From Mycolicibacterium mengxianglii (GTDB taxonomy: Bacteria > Actinomycetota > Actinomycetes > Mycobacteriales > Mycobacteriaceae), in the NCBI RefSeq assembly GCF_015710575.1, contig NZ_CP065373.1:930001-994000 (forward strand): a DNA stretch of 64,000 nt, written 5' to 3'. The notes under the pieces are model-generated. The model did no database searches, was not told the DNA's origin, and was given only the letters and a program-made list of their open reading frames with translations. Positions 20,722 through 30,338 of this stretch are shown here, piece after piece. Position numbers and translations under genes: made by a program. Position 1 is the first letter of the stretch; each line of letters starts with the position of its first letter.

Positions 20722-22326
20722 TCACTGCGCCGGGCTGTGTGCCCGCAGGCTCAGCGCGAGAACCAGCCGTACATCAGGGTCGCCCAACGACGTGGTCATC
20801 ACCTCCTCGATACGGCGCACCCGGTAACGGACGGTGTTGGGGTGCACGTGCAGCTCCCGGGCTGCCGCCGCGACATCACCGAAACTGTCCAGATAGGCCC
20901 GCAACGTCTGCGTCAGCGTGGGGTCGGCGTCGTGCAGTGCCTGCACCCGGGGATCGATCAGGTGGTCGTTGGCGGCCAGGAACGCGAGCATCTCGTCGAG
21001 CAGCACTGTTGTTCTGGCCTCCGCCAGCGACGTCACCGGACCCAACGCGCCCGGGTGGCGCTGAGCGCTGTCGAGCACCCGGTCCACCTCGGCGCGGGCC
21101 GCGGCCACCGCGGCCAGCCCGGCGACCGGCGCGGCGATGACGGCCCACAGTTGCACGCTGAGCTCGTTGTGCAGCGCGGTGATGGTGCCGCGTATCCATG
21201 AGGTGACCGAGGACGTCCGGGTGGTGCTGGGAAAGAGCACGTAAACCCGCGAGCCGGCCGCGGCCACCTGGGCGTCAGCGCGAAAAGCGCTGGCGCTCAA
21301 GGCCAGTACCTCGGCCATCCGAGACGTCGTGCTGTCGGTGTCGAAGCCGATCAGCGCGGCGCGGATGTCGTCGACGACGCCGAGTTCCCGTGCCGCGGCA
21401 GCGAGGTCGGCGGCATTCAACTGGGGCTCGCGCAGCCCGAGCAATTGTTGGACCCGCAGCGTGTGCGATGACGGCGCCATCGCCAACCGCGCCATGATGC
21501 GGGCGGCGAGCACCGCGGCACCGCGCAGCACCTGCTCGGCGTCCCCGGCCAGCGGGCGAGAACCCTGTTGAACCCAGATGGTGCCCGCGAACCTGGGGGC
21601 CCGGCGCGCGTCGGCGCTGCCGTGATGAATCCCGACCGCCAATCTGGGGTGCAACCCCAACTCGGGGCGCTCGGCTACCCGGACCACCTCGCCGCTGGCC
21701 CGCAATGCATCGAAAATGCCCCACTGCCCGATCCATTTCAGATGTTCGGCCGGGCCGGCGCGGCCGAGGATCGACAGGCGGCGCAGTTCGTCGGCCTCGT
21801 CGTTGGACGCCGAATATGCCAGTACGTGGGACCGTTCGTCCTCGATGCTGACCATGCCGTGGGTGCGATCGGCGATCGACTGCGCCAGGCCGAACAGGTC
21901 GGTACCAGAATTGTCGAGTGGGTCGGCCCGGTCGCCGTGATGCTCGAAGACGTGATCGATCAGCCGATAAAGCCGCTCCCAGCGGGCCCGCGGATCCACC
22001 GCGACGACAGCCGTCCCTGCCGATACCGCGCGCGAGATCAGGTGATCGGACGGATCTTTGGCGAATACCGCGATAGGCGGGCGGTCCTCGAGCTGGCGGT
22101 CGAGCCAGGCCGCGGCGTCGGCATCGGTGAGACCGAGCAGCAGGAACACGTCTGCCGACCGGGCAGCGTCTGCCAGGCCGAGCCGCACATCGTCGGGGTC
22201 GATCAGCGCCGCGGACGCCACCGCCGAGTCCAGGCCGCGGGGTGCCTGCACCAGACTGACCAGGGTCGCATCGAGGGCCAGCAGGAGCTGACCCAGCCCC
22301 AACCCGTCCGCCGCCGAACGCTGCAT
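20722..22326 (-). CDS. pruC: PruC, PucR-family regulator of proline catabolism
   Basis: The 534-residue protein has the PucR layout: an N-terminal sensory domain (~1-300), a GGDEF-like middle part and a C-terminal helix-turn-helix beginning at LTQTLRAYLDSFGDVAAAA and continuing through HPNTVRYRVRRIEEV. It is divergent from pruA, the arrangement of Rv1186c, which is reported to regulate the proline dehydrogenase genes. The 81-bp divergent region contains an 8-bp-arm palindrome, the probable binding site. Confidence 0.88.
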   Translation of the reverse strand: MQRSAADGLGLGQLLLALDATLVSLVQAPRGLDSAVASAALIDPDDVRLGLADAARSADVFLLLGLTDADAAAWLDRQLEDRPPIAVFAKDPSDHLISRAVSAGTAVVAVDPRARWERLYRLIDHVFEHHGDRADPLDNSGTDLFGLAQSIADRTHGMVSIEDERSHVLAYSASNDEADELRRLSILGRAGPAEHLKWIGQWGIFDALRASGEVVRVAERPELGLHPRLAVGIHHGSADARRAPRFAGTIWVQQGSRPLAGDAEQVLRGAAVLAARIMARLAMAPSSHTLRVQQLLGLREPQLNAADLAAAARELGVVDDIRAALIGFDTDSTTSRMAEVLALSASAFRADAQVAAAGSRVYVLFPSTTRTSSVTSWIRGTITALHNELSVQLWAVIAAPVAGLAAVAAARAEVDRVLDSAQRHPGALGPVTSLAEARTTVLLDEMLAFLAANDHLIDPRVQALHDADPTLTQTLRAYLDSFGDVAAAARELHVHPNTVRYRVRRIEEVMTTSLGDPDVRLVLALSLRAHSPAQ

Positions 22327-22340
22327 TGACCGATCGTACT

Positions 22341-22366
22341 ATCGGACACAACCAGCTTTGTCCGAT
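22341..22366. promoter_or_regulatory. palindrome in the pruC-pruA divergent promoter
   Basis: Perfect arms ATCGGACA (22341-22348) and TGTCCGAT (22359-22366) with a 10-bp spacer lie midway between the two divergent starts. It is the best candidate for the PruC operator; this is inferred from position and symmetry. Confidence 0.6.
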
Positions 22367-22407
22367 CCGCTAATCGTGTTCCAGGGTCGACGCGAGAGCC
22401 TTGACAG

Positions 22408-24036
22408 ATGGACGCCATCACCGCTGTGCCCCCTCCGACGAACGAGCCCATCCACGACTACGCCCCGAATTCCGCTGAGCGTGACAGGCTCACCGCCGCG
22501 CTCGCCGAACTGACCTCCGGGCCGGCCGAGTTGCCGCACGTCATCGGTGGCGCCCACCGGATGGGCGACGGGGAGCGCATCGACGTTGTTCAACCGCACA
22601 ACCACCGCGCTGTCCTCGGCACTCTCACCAACGCCGGGCGCGCGGAGGCGACGGCCGCTGTAGACGCCGCGGCGGCAGCCAAGAACGATTGGGCGCAAAC
22701 ACCGTTCGACGAACGTGCCGCGGTGTTCCTGCGGGCAGCCGATCTGCTCAGCGGCCCGTGGCGGGAGAAGATCGCCGCCGCCACCATGCTCGGCCAGTCC
22801 AAGACTGCCTACCAGGCCGAGATCGACTCACCGTGTGAACTCGTCGACTTCTGGCGGTTCAACGTGGCGTTCGCCCGGCAGATCCTGGCGCAGCAGCCGA
22901 TCAGTGGACCGGGGGTATGGAACCGCACCGACTATCGGCCGCTGGAAGGATTCGTCTACGCGATCACGCCGTTCAACTTCACCGCCATCGCCGGTAACCT
23001 GCCGACCGCGCCGGCGCTGATGGGCAACACCGTGGTGTGGAAACCGTCGATCACCCAGACCTTTTCGGCATACCTGACCATGCAGGTGCTCGAGGCGGCC
23101 GGGCTCCCGACGGGAGTGATCAATCTCGTCACCGGAGACGGCTACGCCGTATCGGACGTGGTGCTCGCCGACCCCCGGCTGGCCGGGATTCACTTCACCG
23201 GCTCCACCGCCACCTTCCAGCATCTGTGGCGGGAGGTAGGCACCCGCATCGACAGTTATCACACCTACCCGCGGCTGGTCGGTGAGACCGGCGGCAAGGA
23301 CTTCGTGGTGGCCCATACCAGCGCGCACCCAGAAGTGCTGCGCACGGCGTTGATTCGTGGCGCCTTTGACTACCAGGGGCAGAAATGCTCGGCGGCGTCG
23401 CGGGCATTCATCCCCCGGTCGGTGTGGCAGCAGATGGGCGACGACTTTCTGGGCGCCACCGAGGCCCTGACGTACGGCGACGTCACCGACCTGTCCAACT
23501 ATGGCGGCGCGCTGATCGACAAGCGCGCGTTCGCCAAGAACGTCGAGGCCATCGAAAGTGCCAAGCGTCGGCCGCAGGTCACCATCGCCGTCGGCGGCGA
23601 CTACGACGACAGCGACGGCTATTTCGTCCGGCCCACCGTACTGCTGTCCGATGACGCCGCCGACGAAGCCTTCTCGGCGGAGTATTTCGGCCCGATCCTG
23701 GCGGTCCACGTCTTCCCGGACAACGAATTCGACGACATCCTCGATGTGGTGGATCGTGGTGCCAAATACGGGCTGACCGGAGCGGTGATCGCCGATGACC
23801 GGGCTGCGGTACTGACCGCCGAGAACCGGTTGCGTTATGCCGCAGGCAACTTCTACGTCAACGACAAACCCACTGGGGCGGTGGTCGGGCAGCAGCCCTT
23901 CGGTGGCTCCCGGGGTTCCGGCACCAACGACAAGGCCGGCTCGGCATTGAACCTGTTGCGTTGGACGTCGGCCCGGTCCATCAAGGAGACGTTCGTTCCG
24001 GCGACCGATCACACCTACCCGCACATGGGGGCCTGA
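22408..24036 (+). CDS. pruA: PruA, L-glutamate gamma-semialdehyde (1-pyrroline-5-carboxylate) dehydrogenase
   Basis: This 542-residue aldehyde dehydrogenase has the NAD-binding FTGSTATFQ segment, the GETGGKDF segment carrying the general-base Glu, and the catalytic Cys327 in GQKCSAASR. It oxidises glutamate semialdehyde to glutamate, the second step of proline breakdown. The stop is 2 bp before pruB, so the two enzymes are co-transcribed. It corresponds to Rv1187 (rocA). Confidence 0.95.
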   Translation: MDAITAVPPPTNEPIHDYAPNSAERDRLTAALAELTSGPAELPHVIGGAHRMGDGERIDVVQPHNHRAVLGTLTNAGRAEATAAVDAAAAAKNDWAQTPFDERAAVFLRAADLLSGPWREKIAAATMLGQSKTAYQAEIDSPCELVDFWRFNVAFARQILAQQPISGPGVWNRTDYRPLEGFVYAITPFNFTAIAGNLPTAPALMGNTVVWKPSITQTFSAYLTMQVLEAAGLPTGVINLVTGDGYAVSDVVLADPRLAGIHFTGSTATFQHLWREVGTRIDSYHTYPRLVGETGGKDFVVAHTSAHPEVLRTALIRGAFDYQGQKCSAASRAFIPRSVWQQMGDDFLGATEALTYGDVTDLSNYGGALIDKRAFAKNVEAIESAKRRPQVTIAVGGDYDDSDGYFVRPTVLLSDDAADEAFSAEYFGPILAVHVFPDNEFDDILDVVDRGAKYGLTGAVIADDRAAVLTAENRLRYAAGNFYVNDKPTGAVVGQQPFGGSRGSGTNDKAGSALNLLRWTSARSIKETFVPATDHTYPHMGA

Positions 24037-24038
24037 CG

Positions 24039-25010
24039 ATGCCCGAGCTGTTCGCGCGCGTGGCCCGACCGGCGATCCTGGCGGCCAGCCGATCCGAAGT
24101 GCTGCGGCGTTCCGCGGAACGGATACCGGTGACCCGCAAGGTGGTGGACCGCTTCGTGCCGGGTGAGACGGCTGTTGAGGTGCTCAAATCGGTTGAAAGG
24201 CTACGGAATTCGGGCCGCTTCGTCAGTGTCGATCATCTCGGTGAGGACGTCACCGACGCCGATGCCGCCAATGCGACCGTAACGGCCTACCTCGGCTTGC
24301 TCGACGCACTGGGGCAGCGAGGTGATACTGCCGCTGGCCCCAAGCCATTGGAGGTGTCGCTGAAACTGTCGGCGTTGGGTCAGGCACTGCCGCGCGACGG
24401 TGAGAAGATCGCCCTGGAGAATGCGCATACCATCTGCGCCAAAGCGCGTGATGTCGGCGTGTGGGTGACCGTGGACGCCGAGGACCACACCACCACCGAC
24501 TCCACGCTGTCGATCGTGCGGGAGCTACGGGCAGAGTTCGACTGGCTGGGCACCGTGCTGCAGGCGTATCTGCGGCGCACGCGTGCCGACTGCGCCGAGT
24601 TCGCCGCCGCCGGTGCCCGCATCCGATTGTGCAAGGGCGCCTACGACGAGCCGGCGTCGGTGGCCTTCCGCGGCCGCGACGAAGTGACCGATTCGTACCT
24701 GATGTGTCTGCGGATCCTGATGGCGGGTCGCGGCTATCCGATGGTGGCCTCGCACGATCCCGAGATCATCGCAGCTGTACCTGGGTTGGCACGCGAATAT
24801 CGCCGCAGCGCAGCAGATTTCGAGTATCAAATGCTCTACGGAATCCGCGACGCCGAGCAGCTGCGTCTGGCCGGGGAGGGCAACCATGTCCGGGTGTACG
24901 TGCCGTTCGGAGCGCAGTGGTACGGCTATTTCGTACGCCGGCTCGCCGAACGGCCGGCAAACCTGACATTCTTCCTGCGGGCGTTGGCCGAGCGGCGTAA
25001 GTCTGTTTGA
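24039..25010 (+). CDS. pruB: PruB, monofunctional proline dehydrogenase
   Basis: The start is the ATG 2 bp after the pruA stop (323 residues). The FAD-binding TIM barrel of PRODH is recognised from LEVSLKLSALGQ, VTVDAEDHT, the RIRLCKGAYDEP segment and the C-terminal YFVRRLAERPAN with the two substrate-binding arginines. It oxidises L-proline to pyrroline-5-carboxylate at the membrane and passes electrons to quinone. Its product is the substrate of PruA. It corresponds to Rv1188. Confidence 0.95.
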   Translation: MPELFARVARPAILAASRSEVLRRSAERIPVTRKVVDRFVPGETAVEVLKSVERLRNSGRFVSVDHLGEDVTDADAANATVTAYLGLLDALGQRGDTAAGPKPLEVSLKLSALGQALPRDGEKIALENAHTICAKARDVGVWVTVDAEDHTTTDSTLSIVRELRAEFDWLGTVLQAYLRRTRADCAEFAAAGARIRLCKGAYDEPASVAFRGRDEVTDSYLMCLRILMAGRGYPMVASHDPEIIAAVPGLAREYRRSAADFEYQMLYGIRDAEQLRLAGEGNHVRVYVPFGAQWYGYFVRRLAERPANLTFFLRALAERRKSV

Positions 25011-25016
25011 CGTTGG

Positions 25017-25529
25017 TCAGCGGACCGGGTAGGCCGCGACCGGCATGAGCACATTGCCGCGGCAGTCGCCGCTGAGGATGTCGGTGTGCCAGGTGCCCTG
25101 CAGCGATCCGTCGGGCTGTGGGGAGTAAAAGACCCAGGACTGCGCCGGGCTGAACAGCCTCGGTACACCGTCTCCCCGGTAACACTCCCACTGCCATTCA
25201 TAGGTGAGGGCCCACTGGGAGCCGTCCCAGAGGTAGCGCGTGGGTTGCGGAATGGTGGGGTTGCTCGGCGCGGGACCGTCGGAGGCGGTGGCAACACATC
25301 GTGACGAGCAGCTGGTCGCGAAGGTGTACTGCGCACTGAAGTCCGCTTCGGACTGCCGCGCCGCGATACTGGTGCCGGCCTTCTGGGATGCGTAGGTGAC
25401 CACCGTGTAGCGCCCACTCCACGGTTGACCCGCGGCGTGCGCGGTACCCAGCGCGGCGCACATGGCGAAGAGCATGCCCGTGACCGTTGCGGCAACGCAC
25501 GCAGACGCACGCAGACGACGGACGGCCAT
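25017..25529 (-). CDS. secreted protein of unknown function
   Basis: The 170-residue product starts at an ATG with AAGGA about 5 nt upstream. It has a signal peptide ending in GTAHA near residue 32. The mature part has four cysteines (two in SCSSRC, one in WECYRGD, one in SGDCRG), likely forming disulfides, and is Trp/Tyr/Ser-rich, as in small mycobacterial secreted beta proteins. It converges on pruB with a 6-bp gap. I do not recognise the family. Confidence 0.8.
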   Translation of the reverse strand: MAVRRLRASACVAATVTGMLFAMCAALGTAHAAGQPWSGRYTVVTYASQKAGTSIAARQSEADFSAQYTFATSCSSRCVATASDGPAPSNPTIPQPTRYLWDGSQWALTYEWQWECYRGDGVPRLFSPAQSWVFYSPQPDGSLQGTWHTDILSGDCRGNVLMPVAAYPVR

Positions 25530-25788
25530 GTTCTTCCTTTGTGAGGTTCGGTTGTCGAAACACCACGGTAGCTGGGTCGGCCGACAGGACCGGCATTCGA
25601 GTCGTCGGCGTACTCAGTTGTTATGGAGTCGATGCCGGACGTTGCTGCCAGTGTTGTCATAATCGCGCCGCGCCCAAGGCCGTCGCGCCGCGGCCCCACG
25701 ACTCCGAAGTCCCAGCAAGCCCTTTCTCGTCGGCATCCTCGGGGCGAAAGCCGATCTGCCGGTGGCGATTCCGGTTTCGACGCGGCCC

Positions 25789-26349
25789 TCAGGCCTGGTC
25801 GGTCCGTTCGTGCAACAGCAGCAGTGTCCACGCGGCAATGGACTGGGCGTCGGTGATCTCGCCGGACCGCATCATCGTCTCGATCTGCTCGCGGCTGAAC
25901 CAGGCGCTGCGGAGATCCTGCTCTTCGGGTTCGAGCTCCGGTTCACCTTCGGTGAGGCCGGTTGCCAGAAAGACGCGCCCGCGCTGACTGCTCATGCCCG
26001 GAGCCACATCGAGCATGCCGAGGGCGGTCCAGGTGGTGGCGGTGAGTCCGGTCTCTTCGCGCAGTTCTCTGGCCGCCAACTCCGCCGGTTCCGTCTCCGC
26101 CATGCCGGGGGCGGTGCCCTGTGGGAACTCCCAGCGTCGCAGGCCGAGTGGGTACCGGAACTGTTCGACCAGGCAGTACAGATCTGCGGTGGGTCCACCG
26201 CCGCACGCGATCACCAGCGCATACGTCGGTTTGTCCACCACCCCGTAGATACCGGGTGTGCCGTCGGGGCGGCGAATGGCGTCTTCCCGCAATGTCATCC
26301 ACGGGTTCCGGTACACCTCACGTGACCCGGTGCGCCGGATGTGATCCAT
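25789..26349 (-). CDS. Nudix hydrolase (ADP-ribose pyrophosphatase-like)
   Basis: The start is set at the ATG giving 186 residues; a second ATG 27 bp upstream is possible, and the longer frame runs into fadD36. The Nudix core RELREETGL is intact, but the spacing from the preceding Gly and Glu is one residue longer than the consensus on each side. The segment LVEQFRYPLG and the following WEFPQG resemble ADP-sugar pyrophosphatases. The likely substrate is a nucleoside diphosphate sugar; not certain. It diverges from fadD36. Confidence 0.8.
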   Translation of the reverse strand: MDHIRRTGSREVYRNPWMTLREDAIRRPDGTPGIYGVVDKPTYALVIACGGGPTADLYCLVEQFRYPLGLRRWEFPQGTAPGMAETEPAELAARELREETGLTATTWTALGMLDVAPGMSSQRGRVFLATGLTEGEPELEPEEQDLRSAWFSREQIETMMRSGEITDAQSIAAWTLLLLHERTDQA

Positions 26350-26380
26350 CGGCACATTATCGCCGGGTAGCGTCATCGGC

Positions 26381-27793
26381 GTGCTGTTGGCCTCCCTGAA
26401 CCCTGCGACCGTCGCCGCGGGCGCCGATATCCCCAACGCCGTCTCTGTCGGCGGTACCACGCTCAGTCGAAGTGATCTGCTCGGCGCCGCCACGTCGGTG
26501 GCCGAACGGGTGGGCGGGGCCGGCCGGGTCGCAGTGCTCGCGACCCCCACCGCATCGACGGTGCTCGCGATCACCGGCTGCCTCATCGCCGGCGTGCCCT
26601 TCGTACCGATCCCGCCCGATGTCGGGGTCGCCGAGCGGGCGCACATCCTGACCGATTCCGGTGCCCAGGGTTGGCTCGGCGAGCTGCCCGACGACCCGGC
26701 CGGCTTGCCCCACGTGCCGGTGCGGCTACATGCCCGCTCGTGGCATCGCTACGCCGAACCGCACCCCGCGTCAGCGGCTTACATCATGTACACCTCCGGT
26801 ACCACCGGTGCCCCGAAGGGCGTGCAGACCAGTCGACGGGCGATCGCCGCCGATATCGACGCGCTGGCCGCAGCCTGGCAGTGGACCCCCGACGACGTCC
26901 TGGTGCACGGGTTGCCGATGTTCCACGTGCACGGGCTGGTGCTCGGACTGCTGGGTTCACTGCGGATCGGAAACCCGTTCGTGCACACCGGAAAGCCGAC
27001 ACCGCAGCTCTACGCCCAGGCCCGAGCGGAGCATGGCGGCACGTTGTTCTTCGGAGTCCCGACGGTGTGGTCGCGGGTCGTCGCCGATCCGGACTCCGCG
27101 CGGGCGCTGTCGTCGGCCCGGCTGTTGGTCTCCGGTAGTGCGGCGCTGCCGGTCCCGGTCTTCGACGGCCTGAGGGCGTTGACCGGTCACGCGCCGGTCG
27201 AGCGGTACGGCAGCACCGAGTCATTGATCACGCTCAGCACCCGGGTCGACGGGGAACGCCGGCCGGGGTGGGTCGGTCTGCCGGTGCGCGACGTGCAGAC
27301 CAGGCTGGTCGACGAGACCGGCGCGCCGGTACCTCACGATGGCGAAACCCTTGGGCAACTTCATGTTCAGGGGCCCACGCTGTTCGACAAGTACCTCAAT
27401 CGGCCCGAGGCCACCGCCGAGGTGCTCGACGCGGACGGCTGGTACCACACTGGCGATGTCGCCGTCATCGACCAGAGCGGGATGCACCGCATCGTCGGCC
27501 GGGAATCAGTCGACCTGATCAAGTCCGGTGGCTACCGGATCGGTGCGGGGGAGATCGAAACCGCGTTGCTCGGTCATCCCGGAGTCCGTGAGGCCGCCGT
27601 CGTCGGCGTGCCCGACGACGATCTGGGTCAACGGATCGTCGCCTACGTCGTCGGGGACGCCGAGCCCGAGGAACTCATTGCGTTTGTCGGGCAACAGCTC
27701 TCGGCGCACAAACGGCCACGCGAAGTGCGAATCGTCGATAGCCTGCCGCGTAATGCGATGGGCAAGGTCCTCAAGAAGGAGCTGATGCGATGA
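26381..27793 (+). CDS. fadD36: FadD36, acyl-CoA synthetase
   Basis: The 470-residue AMP-binding enzyme starts at GTG. The P-loop-type motif is YTSGTTGAPKG, the adenine motif is ERYGSTES, and the hinge region is YHTGDVAVIDQ followed by GRESVDLIKSGGYRIG. The catalytic lysine is in RNAMGKVLKKEL at the C-terminus. It is shorter than typical FadD proteins, as is Rv1193. It activates a carboxylic acid to its CoA ester via the acyl-adenylate; the chain length is unknown. The VOC gene overlaps its end by 4 bp. Confidence 0.9.
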   Translation: MLLASLNPATVAAGADIPNAVSVGGTTLSRSDLLGAATSVAERVGGAGRVAVLATPTASTVLAITGCLIAGVPFVPIPPDVGVAERAHILTDSGAQGWLGELPDDPAGLPHVPVRLHARSWHRYAEPHPASAAYIMYTSGTTGAPKGVQTSRRAIAADIDALAAAWQWTPDDVLVHGLPMFHVHGLVLGLLGSLRIGNPFVHTGKPTPQLYAQARAEHGGTLFFGVPTVWSRVVADPDSARALSSARLLVSGSAALPVPVFDGLRALTGHAPVERYGSTESLITLSTRVDGERRPGWVGLPVRDVQTRLVDETGAPVPHDGETLGQLHVQGPTLFDKYLNRPEATAEVLDADGWYHTGDVAVIDQSGMHRIVGRESVDLIKSGGYRIGAGEIETALLGHPGVREAAVVGVPDDDLGQRIVAYVVGDAEPEELIAFVGQQLSAHKRPREVRIVDSLPRNAMGKVLKKELMR

Positions 27794-28134
27794 GCCTGCG
27801 CTTCACCGAGGTGTGTGTCGACGCCACCGACGTACACAGCCTGGGGCATTGGTGGGCCGAGGTGCTGGGGTGGCCGTCGGAAGTCTCCGAGGACGGCGAC
27901 GTGCTGCTGCGTTCGCCCGATGGCGGCCCGAACTGGCTGTTCCTCGAGGTGCCCGAAGGCAAAACCGTCAAGAACCGTATCCACTTCGACTTCACGCCCG
28001 ACGATCAGCGGGCCGAAGTGGACCGCTTGGTGGCACTGGGTGCCCGGCACGTCGACATCGGGCAGGGCGAGCAGTCGTGGGTGGTGCTCGCCGATCCCGA
28101 AGGCAACGAGTTCTGCGTATTGGCGCCCGAATAG
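27790..28134 (+). CDS. VOC (glyoxalase/bleomycin-resistance) superfamily protein
   Basis: This small 114-residue protein overlaps the fadD36 stop by ATGA and is therefore translationally coupled to it. The fold signature is seen in RFTEVCVDATD at the start, NRIHFDFTP in the middle (metal-ligand His position) and VVLADPEGNEFCVL at the end. The family includes glyoxalase I, dioxygenases and antibiotic-binding proteins; the actual role here is unknown. Confidence 0.85.
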   Translation: MSLRFTEVCVDATDVHSLGHWWAEVLGWPSEVSEDGDVLLRSPDGGPNWLFLEVPEGKTVKNRIHFDFTPDDQRAEVDRLVALGARHVDIGQGEQSWVVLADPEGNEFCVLAPE

Positions 28135-28158
28135 CGCGCGTCAGGCGAGGGTCAACGT

Positions 28159-28223
28159 CTGGCGAGGGTGCGCAAACCACGCCCGGAGCCCGGCGCGCCG
28201 ACCGGGGACACGCACGGTCGCGC
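28159..28223. repeat. degraded GAGCGTGCGTG-type inverted repeat
   Basis: The arms CTGGCGAGGGTGCGC (left) and GGGGACACGCACGGTCGCG (right) resemble the 18.2 and 18.9 kb elements but are less complementary. It lies between the convergent VOC and dapD genes. Confidence 0.4.
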
Positions 28224-28249
28224 GAGGGGTTGGGGTCGTAGGTGCGGGA

Positions 28250-29194
28250 TCAGTTGGCGTGCAGTGCCTCGTTGAGGGTGATGCCGTGGCCGTCACGAGC
28301 GACGACCTCCACCGCGCCGGTCAGCGAATTACGCCGGAACAGCAGATTGTTGGCGCCCGAGAGCTCCCGGGCCTTCACCGACTGGCCGTCCGAGGTGGTG
28401 ACCTTGGTGCCGGCAGTGACGTACAGCCCGGCCTCGATGACGCAGTCGTCGCCCAGCGAGATGCCCAGCCCGGCGTTGGCGCCCAGCAGGCACCGTTTGC
28501 CCACCGAGATCACCTCGCTGCCGCCCCCGGACAGCGTGCCCATGATGGATGCCCCGCCGCCGATATCGGATCCGTCGTCGACGACCACACCGGCCGAGAT
28601 ACGGCCTTCGACCATCGACGAGCCGAGCGTGCCGGCGTTGAAGTTGACGAAACCTTCATGCATCACCGTGGTTCCCGACGCCAGGTGCGCGCCCAGGCGC
28701 ACCCGGTCAGCGTCGGCGACCCGGACCCCGCTGGGCACCACGTAGTCGACCATCCGCGGGAACTTGTCGACACCGAACACCGTCACCGGCCCACGCCGGC
28801 GTAGCCGGGCGCGCACCAATTCGAAGCCTTCGACGGGGCAGGGCCCGTAGTTGGTCCACACCACATTGGTCAGCAGACCGAAAAACCCGCTGGCGTTCAG
28901 GCCGTGGGGGACGACCAGGCGGTGGGAAAGAAGATGCAGGCGCAGGTAGACGTCGTAGGCGTCGGCCGGGGCATCGTCCAACGAGGCGATGTCAGTGCGC
29001 ACCAGCACCGTCTCGACGTCGCGGTCCTCATCGCGGCCGGTCAGCGCCGCCAGTTCGGCGGTTGCCTCCGCCACCGAGACCCGGGTGGTGCCTGGCGCCT
29101 CGACGGCGCCCAGTTCCGGTGCCGGGAACCACGTGTCGAGAACAGTTCCGTCAGCGGCCAGTGTCGCCACACCAATACCTGAAGCTCCAGTCAC
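28250..29194 (-). CDS. dapD: DapD, tetrahydrodipicolinate N-succinyltransferase
   Basis: The start is the GTG of [16 protein letters not shown] by agreement with the known M. tuberculosis DapD N-terminus (314 residues versus 317). The C-terminal half is a left-handed beta-helix of hexapeptide repeats with [24 protein letters not shown] and [19 protein letters not shown]. It transfers succinyl from succinyl-CoA to tetrahydrodipicolinate. It is divergent from dapE and catalyses the step that commits to the dapC/dapE branch. Confidence 0.95.
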   Translation of the reverse strand: MTGASGIGVATLAADGTVLDTWFPAPELGAVEAPGTTRVSVAEATAELAALTGRDEDRDVETVLVRTDIASLDDAPADAYDVYLRLHLLSHRLVVPHGLNASGFFGLLTNVVWTNYGPCPVEGFELVRARLRRRGPVTVFGVDKFPRMVDYVVPSGVRVADADRVRLGAHLASGTTVMHEGFVNFNAGTLGSSMVEGRISAGVVVDDGSDIGGGASIMGTLSGGGSEVISVGKRCLLGANAGLGISLGDDCVIEAGLYVTAGTKVTTSDGQSVKARELSGANNLLFRRNSLTGAVEVVARDGHGITLNEALHAN

Positions 29195-29273
29195 GGTGCT
29201 ACACCGTACTGGATGCAAGTATCGGCTGGTTGCCGCCGCATCTGAGCCGCGATTACGACTAGCCTGATGCCTT

Positions 29274-30338
29274 GTGCTTGACCTACGCGGGGACCCGATT
29301 GCGCTGACGGCGGCGCTGGTCGACATTGCCAGCGAATCGCGTCACGAAAGCCGAATCGCCGACGAGGTGGAGAACGCACTTCGCGGACAGACCTCCGGCT
29401 TCGAGGTCATCCGCAGCGGCAACGCCGTCCTGGCACGGACCAACCGCGGCATGCCCACCCGGGTGCTGCTGGCCGGCCATCTCGACACCGTGCCCGCGGC
29501 GGACAACGTGCCTTCCCGCCGCGACGGTGAGATTCTGCACGGCTGCGGCACCGTGGACATGAAGGCCGGCGACGCGGTGTTCCTGCACCTGGCGGCCAGC
29601 ATCTGCGAACCGGCGCATGACCTCACCCTGGTGTTCTACGACTGCGAGGAAATCGAGGCGTCCGCCAACGGCCTGGGCCGGATCGAGCGGGAACTGCCGG
29701 ACTGGCTGCGCGCGGACGTCGCAGTACTGGGCGAACCGACGGACGGCTTCATCGAGGCGGGCTGTCAGGGCACGCTGCGGGTGGTGATCCGCACGTCGGG
29801 TACCCGCGCGCATTCGGCTCGATCGTGGTTGGGCGACAACGCTATTCACAAACTCGCCAGCGTGCTGGACAGGCTGGCCGGCTATCAGGCGCGCAGCGTT
29901 GACATCGACGGCTGCGGGTACCGCGAAGGTCTTTCGGCGGTCCGGATCGACGGTGGTGTGGCCGGCAACGTCATACCCGACGCCGCATCGGTGACGGTGA
30001 ACTTCCGCTTCGCGCCGGATCGCAGTGTCGAGCAGGCGCTGACGCACGTCTGCGAGGTGTTCGACGGGCTCGACGTCACCATCGAGCAGACCGATTCCGC
30101 GGCCGGCGCATTACCGGGGCTGAGCCAACCTGCCGCCGCCGCGCTGGTCGAGGCCGCCGGTGGCCAGGTGCGGGCGAAGTACGGCTGGACGGACGTGTCC
30201 CGGTTCGCGGCCCTGGGCATCCCGGCGGTCAACTATGGGCCCGGCGACCCGAACCTGGCGCACCGGCGCGACGAGCGGGTGCACGTCGGGCAGATCACCG
30301 CCGCCGTCGACATGCTGCACGCCTACCTGAGCCGCTAG
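29274..30338 (+). CDS. dapE: DapE, succinyl-diaminopimelate desuccinylase
   Basis: This 354-residue M20 metallopeptidase has [18 protein letters not shown], the DCEEIEAS catalytic and metal pair, GEPTDG and NLAHRRDE, which together supply the five zinc ligands and the catalytic Glu. It hydrolyses N-succinyl-LL-DAP to LL-DAP, providing DAP for peptidoglycan and lysine. Its TAG stop shares a CTAG with the stop of the convergent gene. Start GTG at 29274. Confidence 0.95.
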   Translation: MLDLRGDPIALTAALVDIASESRHESRIADEVENALRGQTSGFEVIRSGNAVLARTNRGMPTRVLLAGHLDTVPAADNVPSRRDGEILHGCGTVDMKAGDAVFLHLAASICEPAHDLTLVFYDCEEIEASANGLGRIERELPDWLRADVAVLGEPTDGFIEAGCQGTLRVVIRTSGTRAHSARSWLGDNAIHKLASVLDRLAGYQARSVDIDGCGYREGLSAVRIDGGVAGNVIPDAASVTVNFRFAPDRSVEQALTHVCEVFDGLDVTIEQTDSAAGALPGLSQPAAAALVEAAGGQVRAKYGWTDVSRFAALGIPAVNYGPGDPNLAHRRDERVHVGQITAAVDMLHAYLSR

